From Charina bottae (lineage: Eukaryota > Chordata > Lepidosauria > Squamata > Charinaidae), in the NCBI GenBank assembly GCA_023362775.1, contig JALMGJ010000061.1:2118001-2182000 (forward strand): DNA of 64,000 nt, given 5' to 3'. Positions 45,301 to 54,300 of this stretch are shown in pieces; the stretch's first letter is position 1; every line of letters starts with the position of its first letter. A model generated the notes under the pieces. It did not search any database and was not told the origin of the DNA. It saw only the letters and a list, made by a program, of their open reading frames with translations. Both the position numbers and the translations under genes were made by a program.

Positions 45301-47508
45301 TGTTTCCCCACATACATATGTTGTCATTTGCCAAAATGAATAGCTGTCTCTTGCCCTTCCCACTAGATATTAAGATCAGGTATGAAACACTGGTACCTCA
45401 GGACAAAGCCCTTGGATTTGGTTTTCAGTCATGATGATATTGGTCAGCACAAGAAAGGAATTCACTCCCTAAATGAACGAACAGAGGGAAAAGGGGGATT
45501 GACTTTGTCAGTCTGCTGAAAAATAATTCTATCACGATGACTTTAAAATCTTATGCCGATTTGTTTGAAAAGATTCAGAAGCCCAGGAGGAAAAGAGCAC
45601 AAGGTCACGAAGAACGGGTCAAGGGTTGCCTTTTTTCTAGCTACAGGTTTGGGGGAGGAGAAAGGGGGGAATGTGAGGCTAAATCCCAGTCTGCAATAAA
45701 CAGAGAGGCCCAGCCCTACCTGTGGGTACGGGAAACTGGCTTCACACAGTGGGCCAAATCAGCAAATGGTTTTTTGCACGTTAAACCAAAAGCAAAAAAC
45801 CACATTATGACTTGCTGTACTGTAATTACACAGCCTCAAGCAGCAGATGCTCTACAGCAGTGTTTTTCAACCCTGGCAACTTTAAGATGGGTAGATTTCA
45901 ACTCCCAGAATTCCCCAGCCAGCATGCTGGTTGCATTCTGGGAGTTGTAGTCCACCCATGCTGGCTGAGGAATTCTGGGAGTTGAAGTCCACCTATCTTA
46001 AAGTTGCCAAGGTTGAAAAACACTGCTCTAGAGGCTGAAGAGGGGACATCAGTGGCAAACTCCAGCCATTCCTCCTGGATGGCTTTTCTAATACATCTTT
46101 GTATCCTGAGGCTCAACCCTTCGCTTCACTGGAAACCGGATAGTTTTCTCCTTTGCCTTCAAAAAAACGACTCACCTGCCCAGGGATTGTGTATTCGGCT
46201 GTGTCCCAAACCCTTGTGTCGGTCTGTGACACTCCCTTCACCTTCACGTGTACTGAGCTGATGACCGAATCTTTCTTCTGGTAGCGTCGATCAGCCACAA
46301 GGACGACACTGAAGAGGCACAACAACGGAAAGGGTCTGACCTGGTGGGTTCATTTTGTGCTCATTTCACAAAGGGGAGAGATGAGGTTTAGAAAGGACTT
46401 GATTATCCTTGATCTATTCATCATAGATCTTGCTTCAACAAAATATATTAAGCAAAACGTGGCTTAAAATAACGCGCAAGAGTCCTAAGTTTGTGGACTG
46501 TTATTAATTCATTTGGACTGCACTAAAATCCAGAAACTGGGTCTTTCAGAGTGGCTGGTTACATCAGTGCATTTATTCTGTGTGGGTGGAAAGTTCACGT
46601 GCCAAAGTCACAAAGCTGCCCTTGTCTGGACGAAAACAGCTTCCATTGAATGATACGCTTGGAAGCGGGGAGATCCCAGAAAAAAATCTCTAGATAATTA
46701 CAACCCTCCCTTGCTCAGCTCAAGTGAAAAAGTGTCTCCGTTCTTGGAACCAACTTCCTTAACCCGTGATTGTGCCCGCAGTTACCTGAAAATACATTCT
46801 TTCCCTGTTCCGTTCAGCTCATGTACCCAATAGGCATCAGAGATCATAACAATAATGCAGTCTACCACATGTAATGTGACTTGCTTTGGTCACCCTGAAA
46901 ATGAATATATGTGGCTTTTCCACGGCAGCAGATTCCCGGCAATTTCTCTAGTAGGTTGGGGCAGCAAAGCCAAAAAAAAAAAGAGGATCTCACGATATCT
47001 TAAAATCTTCGATATTTGTGGAACAATCAGATGAACGGGAAGCAGGTCTATTGAAAGTCCCTGCTGAAGTCAACATTTAAGGCAGTGCTTCGCAAAGCTG
47101 GGTAAACTACTCAAAATTGGGTAAAAGTGGTTTTTCTTTGGGTAACGACACCCAAACAACGTAGGTAGTGTTTTACCCACGTTGGGTGAAAAGGACTTTC
47201 TGATAAGCAGTTTGGGGTAATGAAGGAAAAAGTTTGGGAAGCACTGATTGAAGGTCTGCTTTTGAGAGCCAATTGTTGCTGTGGTGGTTATTAAACATAT
47301 TGACCTGGAGAGACCCGCAACCCAATTGCCCCATTTGCTTCCATTGTCCCCTGGTTGATCCAGACTTTCCCCTTCCCACTTACCAAACATACACGAAAAC
47401 CACCGAATGGATCGCCCACTTCAAGCTCCCGTAGTAAACGCTCTGGATGTGCACCACTTTGGCCGTTTCATATTCGCACACGTTCTTCAGGCTGCAGCAG
47501 GCTGCCAT
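35660..47508 (-). CDS. P2RX7: P2RX7, ATP-gated P2X7 channel (13 coding exons)
   Basis: Trimeric ATP-gated cation channel of immune cells, linked to inflammasome activation and large-molecule permeability. The exons give 1,704 bases, or 567 residues plus stop (human 595). Seen: N-terminal ACC cysteines (4-5); TM1 about 27-46; ATP-site Lys63/Lys65, Thr178, Asn281/Arg283, Lys301; TM2 about 318-345; a short juxtamembrane segment; and the long C-terminal ballast domain unique to P2X7, with [26 protein letters not shown] and [16 protein letters not shown]. The ballast assigns it to P2X7 rather than another P2X. Relative to human, about 11 residues and nearly all cysteines of the juxtamembrane cysteine anchor are missing in exon 11. 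The ATG at 47506-47508 has A at -3 and G at +4. It is head to head with IFT81 and in tandem with P2RX4. Confidence 0.96.
36196..36329 (+). repeat. Compound microsatellite (AC)n-(TGTA)n-(TA)n
   Basis: In the last P2RX7 intron, 60-190 bases upstream of exon 13 in transcript sense. Three simple repeats abut and end beside the LINE tail at 36330. Confidence 0.95.
36330..37000 (-). mobile_element. CR1/L2-group LINE 3' end, reversed
   Basis: The tail hairpin (AGCCGCCCCCAACTC...CCGGGCGGCTTACGG) lies at 36341-36385. The minus strand carries [20 protein letters not shown] then [10 protein letters not shown], a reverse-transcriptase C-terminal signature. The right boundary is unclear. Confidence 0.65.
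37543..37641 (-). CDS. P2RX7: P2RX7 exon 12
   Basis: 99 bases: [20 protein letters not shown] then [13 protein letters not shown], matching the conserved start of the ballast domain. Donor CAC|GTGAGT. Confidence 0.95.
38072..38408 (+). mobile_element. Sauria-type tRNA SINE
   Basis: Full-length copy with perfect target duplication TACTGATGCTGA (38060-38071 and 38409-38420). Lies in P2RX7 intron 11. Confidence 0.92.
38501..38617 (-). CDS. P2RX7: P2RX7 exon 11, shortened cysteine-anchor region
   Basis: 117 bases, 39 codons: [20 protein letters not shown] then [19 protein letters not shown]. The mammalian exon encodes about 50 residues and a cysteine-rich anchor before NEYYYRKKC. Here one cysteine (352) remains between Asp342 and Tyr361. 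Both splice sites are good (TTTACAG and GTAAGA). Confidence 0.93.
38907..38972 (-). CDS. P2RX7: P2RX7 exon 10 (TM2)
   Basis: 66 bases: [16 protein letters not shown] then LSYFGL, the pore-lining segment with the P2X7-like Gly-Ser-x-x-Ser-Tyr pattern. Confidence 0.95.
39395..39488 (-). CDS. P2RX7: P2RX7 exon 9
   Basis: 94 bases: (R)[15 protein letters not shown] then [16 protein letters not shown], with ATP-site Lys301. Confidence 0.95.
39526..39646. mobile_element. Palindromic hAT MITE, family 1
   Basis: Flanked by ATCTGTAT (39518-39525) and ATCTATAT (39647-39654). It begins only 37 bases 5' (transcript sense) of P2RX7 exon 9. Confidence 0.85.
39655..39770. mobile_element. Relative of the 16990 inverted-repeat element
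   Basis: Starts TAGTTCAGGGTTGAACTC like 16983 and runs to CATCATCAGCGCTC. The minus strand again has CTGATGA followed by GAAA. It abuts the MITE at 39526. Confidence 0.4.
40092..40304 (-). mobile_element. GC-rich non-autonomous hAT element, copy 2
   Basis: 213 bases, the opposite orientation of the 29142 element. Perfect 8-bp duplication TTCTAAGT (40084-40091 and 40305-40312). Lies in P2RX7 intron 8. Confidence 0.9.
40360..40712 (+). mobile_element. Endogenous retrovirus solo LTR (start approximate)
   Basis: TATAAAA at 40557-40563, AATAAA at 40632-40637 and an end at CCAACA (40712). The stretch from GTGCACAGAAATAAAAGA to CCTCGGTGTGGTT matches the reverse strand at 48180-48240. No internal retroviral genes are adjacent. 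Confidence 0.6.
41120..41256 (-). CDS. P2RX7: P2RX7 exon 8
   Basis: 137 bases: [35 protein letters not shown] and [10 protein letters not shown] plus two bases of Arg283. Same length as P2RX4 exon 8. Confidence 0.95.
42740..42847. mobile_element. Palindromic hAT MITE, family 1, perfect TSD
   Basis: Perfect 8-bp duplication ATCTAATC (42732-42739 and 42848-42855). Right arm partly deleted near the centre. About 90 bases downstream of P2RX7 exon 7. Confidence 0.9.
42944..43073 (-). CDS. P2RX7: P2RX7 exon 7
   Basis: 130 bases: (T)[32 protein letters not shown] and [11 protein letters not shown]. Donor CAG|GTCGGT is slightly atypical. Confidence 0.93.
43900..43980 (-). CDS. P2RX7: P2RX7 exon 6
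   Basis: 81 bases: (R)[17 protein letters not shown] then IHFPKFNYT plus two bases. Thr178 is the ATP-site threonine. Confidence 0.95.
44266..44599. mobile_element. Tigger-like Tc1/mariner non-autonomous element
   Basis: 334 bases with imperfect inverted ends CAGATAGTCCTCGACTTACG and AAGTCGAGGACTACCTG, flanked by TA on both sides (44264-44265 and 44600-44601). Lies in P2RX7 intron 5. Confidence 0.8.
44649..44745 (-). CDS. P2RX7: P2RX7 exon 5
   Basis: 97 bases: (G)[26 protein letters not shown] and VKTAP plus two bases. Confidence 0.95.
44855..44927 (-). CDS. P2RX7: P2RX7 exon 4
   Basis: 73 bases: [20 protein letters not shown] then SQSN plus one base. Confidence 0.94.
45397..45468 (-). CDS. 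P2RX7: P2RX7 exon 3
   Basis: 72 bases: [20 protein letters not shown] then LCPE. Same length and phase as P2RX4 exon 3. Confidence 0.95.
45858..46025. mobile_element. Palindromic hAT MITE, family 1, long copy
   Basis: 168 bases with a duplicated central arm. Flanks CTCTACAG (45850-45857) and CTCTAGAG (46026-46033). Confidence 0.85.
46176..46308 (-). CDS. P2RX7: P2RX7 exon 2
   Basis: 133 bases: (C)[31 protein letters not shown] and [12 protein letters not shown]. It contains the ATP-site lysines 63 and 65. It is shorter than the human exon between KG and the WDTAEY block. Confidence 0.95.
47083..47246. mobile_element. hAT-like non-autonomous element, distinct family
   Basis: Ends CAGTGCTTCGCAAAGCTGGG and GTTTGGGAAGCACTG. 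Flanks ATTTAAGG (47075-47082) and ATTGAAGG (47247-47254), an 8-bp duplication with one mismatch. Lies 138 bases 3' of P2RX7 exon 1. Confidence 0.75.
47384..47508 (-). CDS. P2RX7: P2RX7 exon 1 (start)
   Basis: 125 bases: [35 protein letters not shown] and VVFVYV plus two bases of Cys42. Donor TTTG|GTAAGT. The N-terminal CC pair matches the palmitoylated cysteines of mammalian P2X7. Confidence 0.95.
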
Positions 47509-47704
47509 CCTGGTATATGATGATCTCTTCCAGTTTCTAGTTTTGCACTGAACTGTGCTGCTCCTTGGCCTCCGGCAGAAACGACTATTAAAAACCACAC
47601 CACAAATTTTAAAGGCACAGTGAGAAATTTAGGAAGAGACGAGTTCCCCATTACACTAATTCCAATCCCTGGAAGGATTGTGGCTCCAATGCACATTTTT
47701 CTCC

Positions 47705-47800
47705 CCAGCTTTTTATTTATTTATTTATTTATATTTCTAACTTATATCACCGCCCATCTCCCCCCATTCCGGAGGGGACTCTGGGCGGTTTTATCCCCTG
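47705..47800 (-). mobile_element. LINE 3' tail remnant
   Basis: (TTTA)n followed by TCACCGCCCATCTCCC...GGACTCTGGGCGGTT, the reversed tail hairpin of the CR1/L2-group LINE. Confidence 0.6.
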
Positions 47801-48160
47801 TGGGAAGGGCAGGGAGCAGTTGAAGCACTCCATTCAAGTTTATTCTTGGATCCAAGGAAGCTGCAGTTACTGTCGTGAACTTCAAGCTTCATCAAAAGGG
47901 AACGGAGAGGCATAGCCAACCATCTTGGCACGAAATGGGCTGTACGGTATATGACAAGCGATATTTTTTTTTAAAAAGGACACACCTGGGTGGGGATGAA
48001 TTTCTCTGATTTTAGAGAAAGACTTTTGGATGCTTTGCTTGCCCGGGGGTGAATCCCGATTTTGGGTTTCTGCACAATCCCATTTGGGGGACCCCAATAA
48101 ATACAGCAATGAGTTCCCCTGATGTTTCCTAATCCTAATTTTAGGATAGTGTTACAGTAT

Positions 48161-48511
48161 TGTTGGCCAAGGCGAGTTGTCACCCAATCAACCACACCGA
48201 GGCGGGAAGGTCCTTTGTTCTTTTATTTCTGTGCACAGCAACAAGAGAGGGCTCCTTCCCAAAATGCAAGAGCCCCGAACCACACACTTGGCTTTTCTTT
48301 TATACACCTTCTAGCAAGGAAATAAAGGCAATAAATCTCTTTATTGGCTGATTCTTTTAGCACCTGTGCAATAACTCTACATGCTACGTGCTATCCCATA
48401 ATATCCCTTAGCATGTTCTATGTTTTCTAAAACCCCCACCTTAGGGGTGTGCGTTGTTTTACTATGTTAATTATCTCTTAGGTCGCAGTTTGGTCCAATA
48501 GCGATCTCTCA
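48161..48511 (-). mobile_element. Endogenous retrovirus solo LTR, reversed
   Basis: On the minus strand: starts TGAGAGATCGC, TATAAAA at 48298-48304, AATAAA at 48223-48228 and ends TTGGCCAACA. It shares its 3' part with the LTR at 40360. No target duplication could be confirmed. Confidence 0.6.
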
Positions 48512-48939
48512 TACCTCCCCCTTTTCCCGTTCAGCAGTGTGGGGAAGCAGGCTGCCTGAAAAATCACAGGTATCTGTGCTGCCTCCCTCTCTGATAAGAA
48601 GCCTCAGCTTTGTAACAGCTGGGGAGAGAGGGAGGGGGAGAGGAAACAGGAGGAGACTGCAGAGAGGGCATGTTGCAGCAGCCAGAAAGAAAGAAACGTC
48701 TAGTTTTTATTTGTCTGCAAGCAAGCGTCAAATCCTACTTTTTCCACTTGTGCCTTGTTAGCAAGCAAGCATTAAACAATAATTTCCTTAAGGATACCCG
48801 GGCCCTCAGTATGGGGAGGGAAACAGAGCAAGGCAGGTTTCTGCCCCACTGAAACTGACTAATTATTTGTTTCATGTCCTAAATCATTCGTCCCCACCCA
48901 TTTCTGACTTTTTGGTCTTCAGGTAATCAAAGATCCGGT

Positions 48940-49085
48940 CACCCCTCACCCCCGTTTGAGCCAACCCAGGAGTTTCCTTGGCAGCAACATGGGAGCACTT
49001 TGCCTTCCTCTTTTGCAGGATTTCCTCGTGGTCTCCCATCCAAGGGCTCTCCAGGTGCCTTAGTCTTTTAGAAATCACCTAGCTG
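48940..49085 (-). mobile_element. Possible 5S rRNA-derived SINE fragment
   Basis: The minus strand contains CTTGGATGGGAGACCACG, matching the box C end of 5S rRNA, followed by a GCAAAAGAGGAAGGCAAAG stretch. Such heads occur in reptile SINEs. Only partial. Confidence 0.4.
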
Positions 49086-49329
49086 GACTAAATGCTGTGT
49101 TGCATCCGGTCATCACCATTACAATCCCTTCCAGATGGGATGGATTGGAATGCAACTCCCCAAATCCTCGGTCAACTGGCTGTGGATTCTGGGCGTTGTA
49201 GTCCACCCCTTCTGACGGGCGAGGGAAGGGGGAGACCGAGTTCATTTGACAGCGAAATGATCCTCAACCCCATTGAATCCTTTTTCCCCTTCATTTTTAA
49301 GAAAGTTTTTTTTCCTTTCTTCCACACGG

Positions 49330-49575
49330 GGGAGGAAACGCATTTCCTCGCACTGCGCAGGAGCTCTCAGACCTCCCGCCCCCTGCCCCGCCCCACCCTC
49401 GCGTCATCGGCTGGAAGGGGCGTGTCCTCCCTCGTTCTGAAGCGCGCGCTCGACAAGCCGCGCCTCTTTCCCTCCCACCACTCCGCCGCCATGCTGGTCA
49501 CGTGAGCGGAACTGGCCCGCCGCCGTAGCCTAGCAACCGTCTCTAAGGGCCCGGGCGGCTGGGCGCTTCGCAAGG
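49330..49575 (+). promoter_or_regulatory. IFT81: IFT81 CpG-rich promoter and 5' UTR exon 1
   Basis: CpG- and GC-rich stretch containing an RFX X-box. It ends at a plausible donor (CGCAAG|GTGGGG, GT at 49575-49576) that would join the acceptor at 51175. No coding frame is needed, as the first ATG lies in exon 2. The transcription start is not placed. Confidence 0.6.
49525..49537 (+). promoter_or_regulatory. IFT81: RFX X-box in the IFT81 promoter
   Basis: GTAGCC-T-AGCAAC fits the X-box consensus GYNRCC(N1-3)RRNRAC at every position. RFX factors bind X-boxes close to the start sites of ciliary genes, and IFT81 is a core ciliary transport gene. Confidence 0.75.
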
Positions 49576-49901
49576 TGGGGAAGGGGCGCGAGTGGAGGGA
49601 AGACGGAAAGGGGCCGCCTGAGGAGGGGATGCGCGGGTCGTCGTGTTTCTCTGCGCCTGCTAACATGTGGGGGGAGCTGAGGGTCCCGCTTCCTCCTAGC
49701 TGTCTTTCCCTGAATGGGAGAGAGCTGGGCTGGGCCCCGAGCAGTGGGGGAGCAGAGGAAGGACGGAGGGGCAGCGGGCCCAGCGTTGGGAAAAGAGGGG
49801 GGAGGTGGGATTTTCCACCTTTTTTGTCCTGAGAGGGAGGTGGGATTTTCCTAGGGGTGACACACAACTGGGGGTGACACAACTGCCAAACCCAAATACG
49901 T

Positions 49902-50033
49902 CAGTTCCCAACCTGGGCCAGTTCAAGATGGGTGGACTTCAACTCCCAGAGTTCCCCAGCCAGCATGGCTGGCTGGGGAACTCTGGGAGTTGAAGTCCAC
50001 CCATCTTGAACTGGCCCAGGTTGAGAAGCACTG
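49902..50033. mobile_element. Palindromic hAT MITE, family 1
   Basis: Nearly perfect hairpin centred at CAGCATGGCTGGCTGG in IFT81 intron 1. No target duplication found. A partly related ACTTCAACTCCCAG core is shared with the other copies. Confidence 0.85.
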
Positions 50034-50687
50034 TAAGGAGCTGCAGTTTGGGGGGGACTCCGTCTTCCCTACAGGAGGGCGTCATAAACCCAGAAGCCCA
50101 CACATTTTCCTGCGTGTTTTTGTTGGCTTTGGCAGAGCAGCCAAACCCACATATGTCGGTGCCCGCTAGAGTGACCAAAGGAGCCCCGTCCACAATTGGA
50201 GGGAGGGGGGAACTTCCTTTTCCAGGCAGGGGGGTGCAGCCCAGAGGGGTGTGCAATCTCCAGACAGCACAGCCTGGCTGTGGATGAGGATCCTCTATTT
50301 ATTGATGGGCTGCCCGCCCACCCGCCCAACCGGGACAATGGGAATCTGGGTGGCGTAGGAGGAAGGAAGGGGGAAAAAATCCACAACCGATGCAACAGAA
50401 GAGAAACAACTGAATGCATTAAACCCAACTTTTTTTAAAAAAAAACAAACCAGTTTTCTACATTTAATGGAAGCCACTCTACATTTAATGGAGACAAGAG
50501 TCTTTTGGGGGTTGGGCGGCTTTACTTAAATAGGTAAATAACACAGTAAAATGGCCAGCAGATTAAAAGATGCTTCAGCTCATCCAGAGGGGGACTCCAC
50601 TCCACCTGACCCCAAGGCCTGGGGAAAGAGCTGTATCTTAACTCCCTTTCTGAAGACCAGAATTGGGGCCAGTTATGGTTGAAGGAG

Positions 50688-51008
50688 GTCAAATCAGTCA
50701 ATCCTAAAGGAAATCAACCCTGACTGCTCATTGGAAGGACAGTTACTGAAGCTGAAGCTCAAATACTTTGGCCACCTAATGAGAAGAGAGGACCCCCTGG
50801 AAAAGACCCTGATGCTGGGAAAGACTGAAGGCAAAAGGAGAAGGGGACGGCAGAGGATGAGATGGTTAGATAGCATCACCGATGTAACGAACATGAATTT
50901 GAGTAAACTCCGGGAGACAGTGGAGGACAGGAAGGCCTGGCATGCTATGGTCCATGAGGCCACGAAGAGTTGGACACAACTAAATGACTGAACAACAACA
51001 AAAATGGT
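50688..51008 (+). mobile_element. Bov-B LINE 3' end
   Basis: Reads QLLKLKLKYFGHLMRREDPL, EKTLMLGKTEGKRRRGRQRM and RWLDSITDVTNMNLSKLRET, the Bov-B reverse-transcriptase C-terminus. It ends with AGAGTTGGACACAACTAAAT and a CAACAACAA tail. 5'-truncated. In IFT81 intron 1. Confidence 0.9.
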
Positions 51009-51175
51009 TGAAGAATCACCAGCTCGGGGGAGGCGGGTGCTTCTGGGGGCTTGGTCCTTGTCCCTCCCTCCCTCCCTGATACCTTTTGCAGGGGCTGTTT
51101 CTGCGGCAGGCCCTGTGGTAGTGGCAGCGTCTTTTTCCTAACCCTTCAGCCTGTTTCGCTTTTCCTCTCCTGCAG

Positions 51176-51339
51176 GTCCTTTTCTAGACACCATTATGGG
51201 TGACCAACTGAAATTCATCGTTGAAAAGCTCAACAAGGAGCCTTTTAAAAAGAACTTCAATTTAATCACTTTTGATTCCCTGGAGTCAATGCAGCTCTTA
51301 CAGTTGCTCAGTGATGTTCTAGGAGAGATTGACCCCAAG
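51176..51339 (+). CDS. IFT81: IFT81 exon 2 (start codon exon; CDS from 51196)
   Basis: The acceptor CTCCTGCAG ends at 51175. The CDS from 51196 gives 48 codons: [36 protein letters not shown] and [12 protein letters not shown]. Donor GTAGGT. Confidence 0.96.
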
Positions 51340-54300
51340 GTAGGTCAGACTTCAACAAGGTTGACATCTGTGTTTGGAAAGCTTGTTGATCCCTTATTAA
51401 CTGAAAGCGCCTGCCCTGCATTTTACATATTTGTGTATTATATTTATAGACTGCTATAATCGAGGACTAACTCCAGCCCCCTTAATCATATGATGCTCAT
51501 GGCAGCAATAAATACACACACTGTCCTTCATCCCTTGACATCTACCAGAATCTTCTTTTCTTTCTTTTAGCCCCTCCCCAGTTTAAAAAATTATGCTGCC
51601 TAAACCGAGGGTCAGCCCTTCTGTATTGATGTCCACCTGAACTGGAGTAGGTAACTTGTATTTTTAGAAGCAAAAATGGCCTGCTGCCTTCAAAGAACTG
51701 TAATGCAATATTTTATAATCCTGTTTAACTCTAAGGAAAGACTTCCTGATGGTAAGATCTGGCCAACAGTGGAACAGCCTGCCAACAGAGGTGGTAGGGT
51801 TTTCCATCGCTAAGAAGAGGGCTGGGTGGCCACCTTTTAAAGATAGTTCGATTGTTTTTTCTGCATCTTACAGTACAGGGGGCTGGACTAGATGATCCTT
51901 GGGACCCTTTCCAGCTTTACCGTTCTGATTCAGTGTGATGGCGTGATCATTTAGACCAGCCTTATCCACGCTGGCACCCTGATCTGAGCAAAGGCTGGAC
52001 GGACTGGGAATGGTGGATGTTTTGACCAGCTTATCTGGAGGGTGCCAGACTGGGGAAGGCCGATGCATAGAATGCAGAGCTGGCTGGCTCAGCGGCTTGG
52101 CTTGAAATAAGGCCCTTTTCTTCATCTTACAGAGTTAGACATGCCTAAGACCATTGAAACGCTGTGAATCTAACCGTGCGCAGGCTCAGATTGTGGCAGG
52201 GAGAAGCCCATCTGATGGCATTACTAGTTTTTTCAGTTTCGGGAAATTCCACAGAACATCCCCAGGCTGTTAACACTCATTATATTTGGTCCATTTCAGT
52301 TGCATAATGAAGTTTATTATGTCAGTTGTACCTCAACTGTGGTTAAACATTTCAGCATATTGTTGACATTAGAGAAGAGTTGCCAGAGCACACAGCGAAA
52401 CGGATGTTGACCCTGCTTGGCATTCTTAAATATAAACCTCCGGGAGGTACCAGTGACTTGTAAGTAGTAGTAATAATAATAAAAATAAAAATAATTTATT
52501 TAATGTATATGCTGCCCAACTCCCAGAGACTCTGAACAGTTTACAAATGGTTAAAAACATTTTAAAAACAAAGGAACACAACCCCCCACAAAACACAGCA
52601 TTAGTGTTGTTGCTAATTGAAAAATACAGCTGTTGTTGAATGTAATAACATCATATATTTACACCAAACGTATCTCTTGTAGAACCACCAGTTTGTTAAT
52701 TTATATGTCACACAATGTTTTACTATTATCATTGTTTATTAGATAATCTTAATTGTGAAGACTAATTCTGCTGAAGAGTTGGGTGTAAGGATGGGGACAG
52801 TCATGAAAATCTCAGAAAGTTTGTTTTGTATTTATCTTTCCATGGCAGCAAGTTTATGAATGTGGGAATAAGTCTCAATAAAATCAGTTGGACTTAACAT
52901 CCAAAGCAACGGTATTGAGTTTAGGTTGTATTTTGTTCAGGCCGGACTGGACTCTGCTGCTTATATTTATTTCGTCAGTAGGTCCCTTATTCATCCTGCT
53001 CAGCACTAGAGGGCGCTGCTACTGTTTTAACACTTACAAAGTGTCAGGGTCTTTTTCCAAGAGCTTATAATATAAAATAGGCAGTGCAGATTCAGTTGAT
53101 TAAGGGCAAATCAGTAGCTGTTTACTAGTCAGTTTCTCTGAATTGCAGCCGTGACTGTGGGGGTGGGAATTTGCCAGGCTTATCTGAAGAGGATGGTATT
53201 TAGCATGGTTCCAGGGCTAAATAAAATTGGGCACATTTTTGTGGCCAGTTTTTACAGACAACCTCTCACAGATAGTTGCTGAGAAAGGGAGATTTTAATT
53301 CAGTTGTCTGAGTAGATACGGAGGCTGGAAAAGAACAGGGCCTTCACCAGGGCACAGTCAGTGGGAGAAGCTGGGGATGAAAACTGGAAGCATAGAAATG
53401 AACGGCCTTTTGGAAAATGTAGCGTGTGGGAAAGCTGAGAAAAATTGGGAGATGGTTTGACTGATGAAGAATCGCACGAGAAACAGGTGTCCTTGAGGTT
53501 GAAAAACAGGGAGAGGGGCAGAATAAGCAAGATGGGGTCTACCCAGTATGAATAGAAGGGGTCTCCAAGAGAGCCAAGCAGGCATTCTAGAAAGGTTTGG
53601 CCTGGCCTGAGGCTGCCGGCCTCATCCCGGAACTGGCCACAGCCGGGCCGGGTTAGAGTCACAAGTCTTAAGCATCCTCCTCGGTCACAGCTTGCAACCC
53701 GATGAGTGCTGCAAGAGCTGCGAAAACCTGTGGGGCAGGTGTGGATTAATAATTCGTCTTCCTATTGCGTTTATCTCCGCTGTTTGATTCAAACGATCCT
53801 GCTATCTCTATTCCAGTATTTTTTGTAATGTTGTAAAGGCCATTTATATAAGTTGCCTTAAAGTCCCTGTGAAACTCAGGGGCAGGATAAGAAATTCTGT
53901 AAAGAAGTAAGATCTCCTTTGGTTACTGCCTTCAGTAGGGTAGTACAGGGGAGGTTGTAATCCGCATTGAGAATTAAAAGCCAATACATACTTAGATTCA
54001 TTAGTTCTCAGCCTTTTGATAGGTGTGCAAGAAACTGCTAGCTATTGGTTACTGTTATTTTAAACCTTTGGATGGTTTTACTCCTGTGGCGCAGGAGCAC
54101 GTTCCGCCAAGGGTTAGTTACGGGGAGCAAGCCCGTCGTCCACCCTGTCTTGCATTGGCTCCTTCAACGGACCAGCGAGCTCAAGAAAAGGGCCTATCTT
54201 GCACGCTTTCTGATCAGAGTGGACGTGCCAGCTGAGTTCCTTCAGGACGACACGGTTGCTGATACCAACAGACAGGTAGCATTTATAATATATTTCTCAT

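Larger units (their letters stand above)
47509..49329. other. P2RX7-IFT81 head-to-head intergenic region
   Basis: Holds P2RX7 upstream sequence, a LINE tail, the reversed LTR and a possible 5S-type SINE. No gene is seen. Confidence 0.6.

Noticed and set aside
48884..49078. Lysine-rich minus-strand ORF upstream of IFT81
   Set aside because: Contains a 5S-like box C stretch, so a SINE remnant is a better explanation than a gene.
49367..49882. 171-codon minus-strand ORF across the IFT81 promoter
   Set aside because: GC-rich, low-complexity proline/serine composition, expected in a CpG island; no conserved domain.
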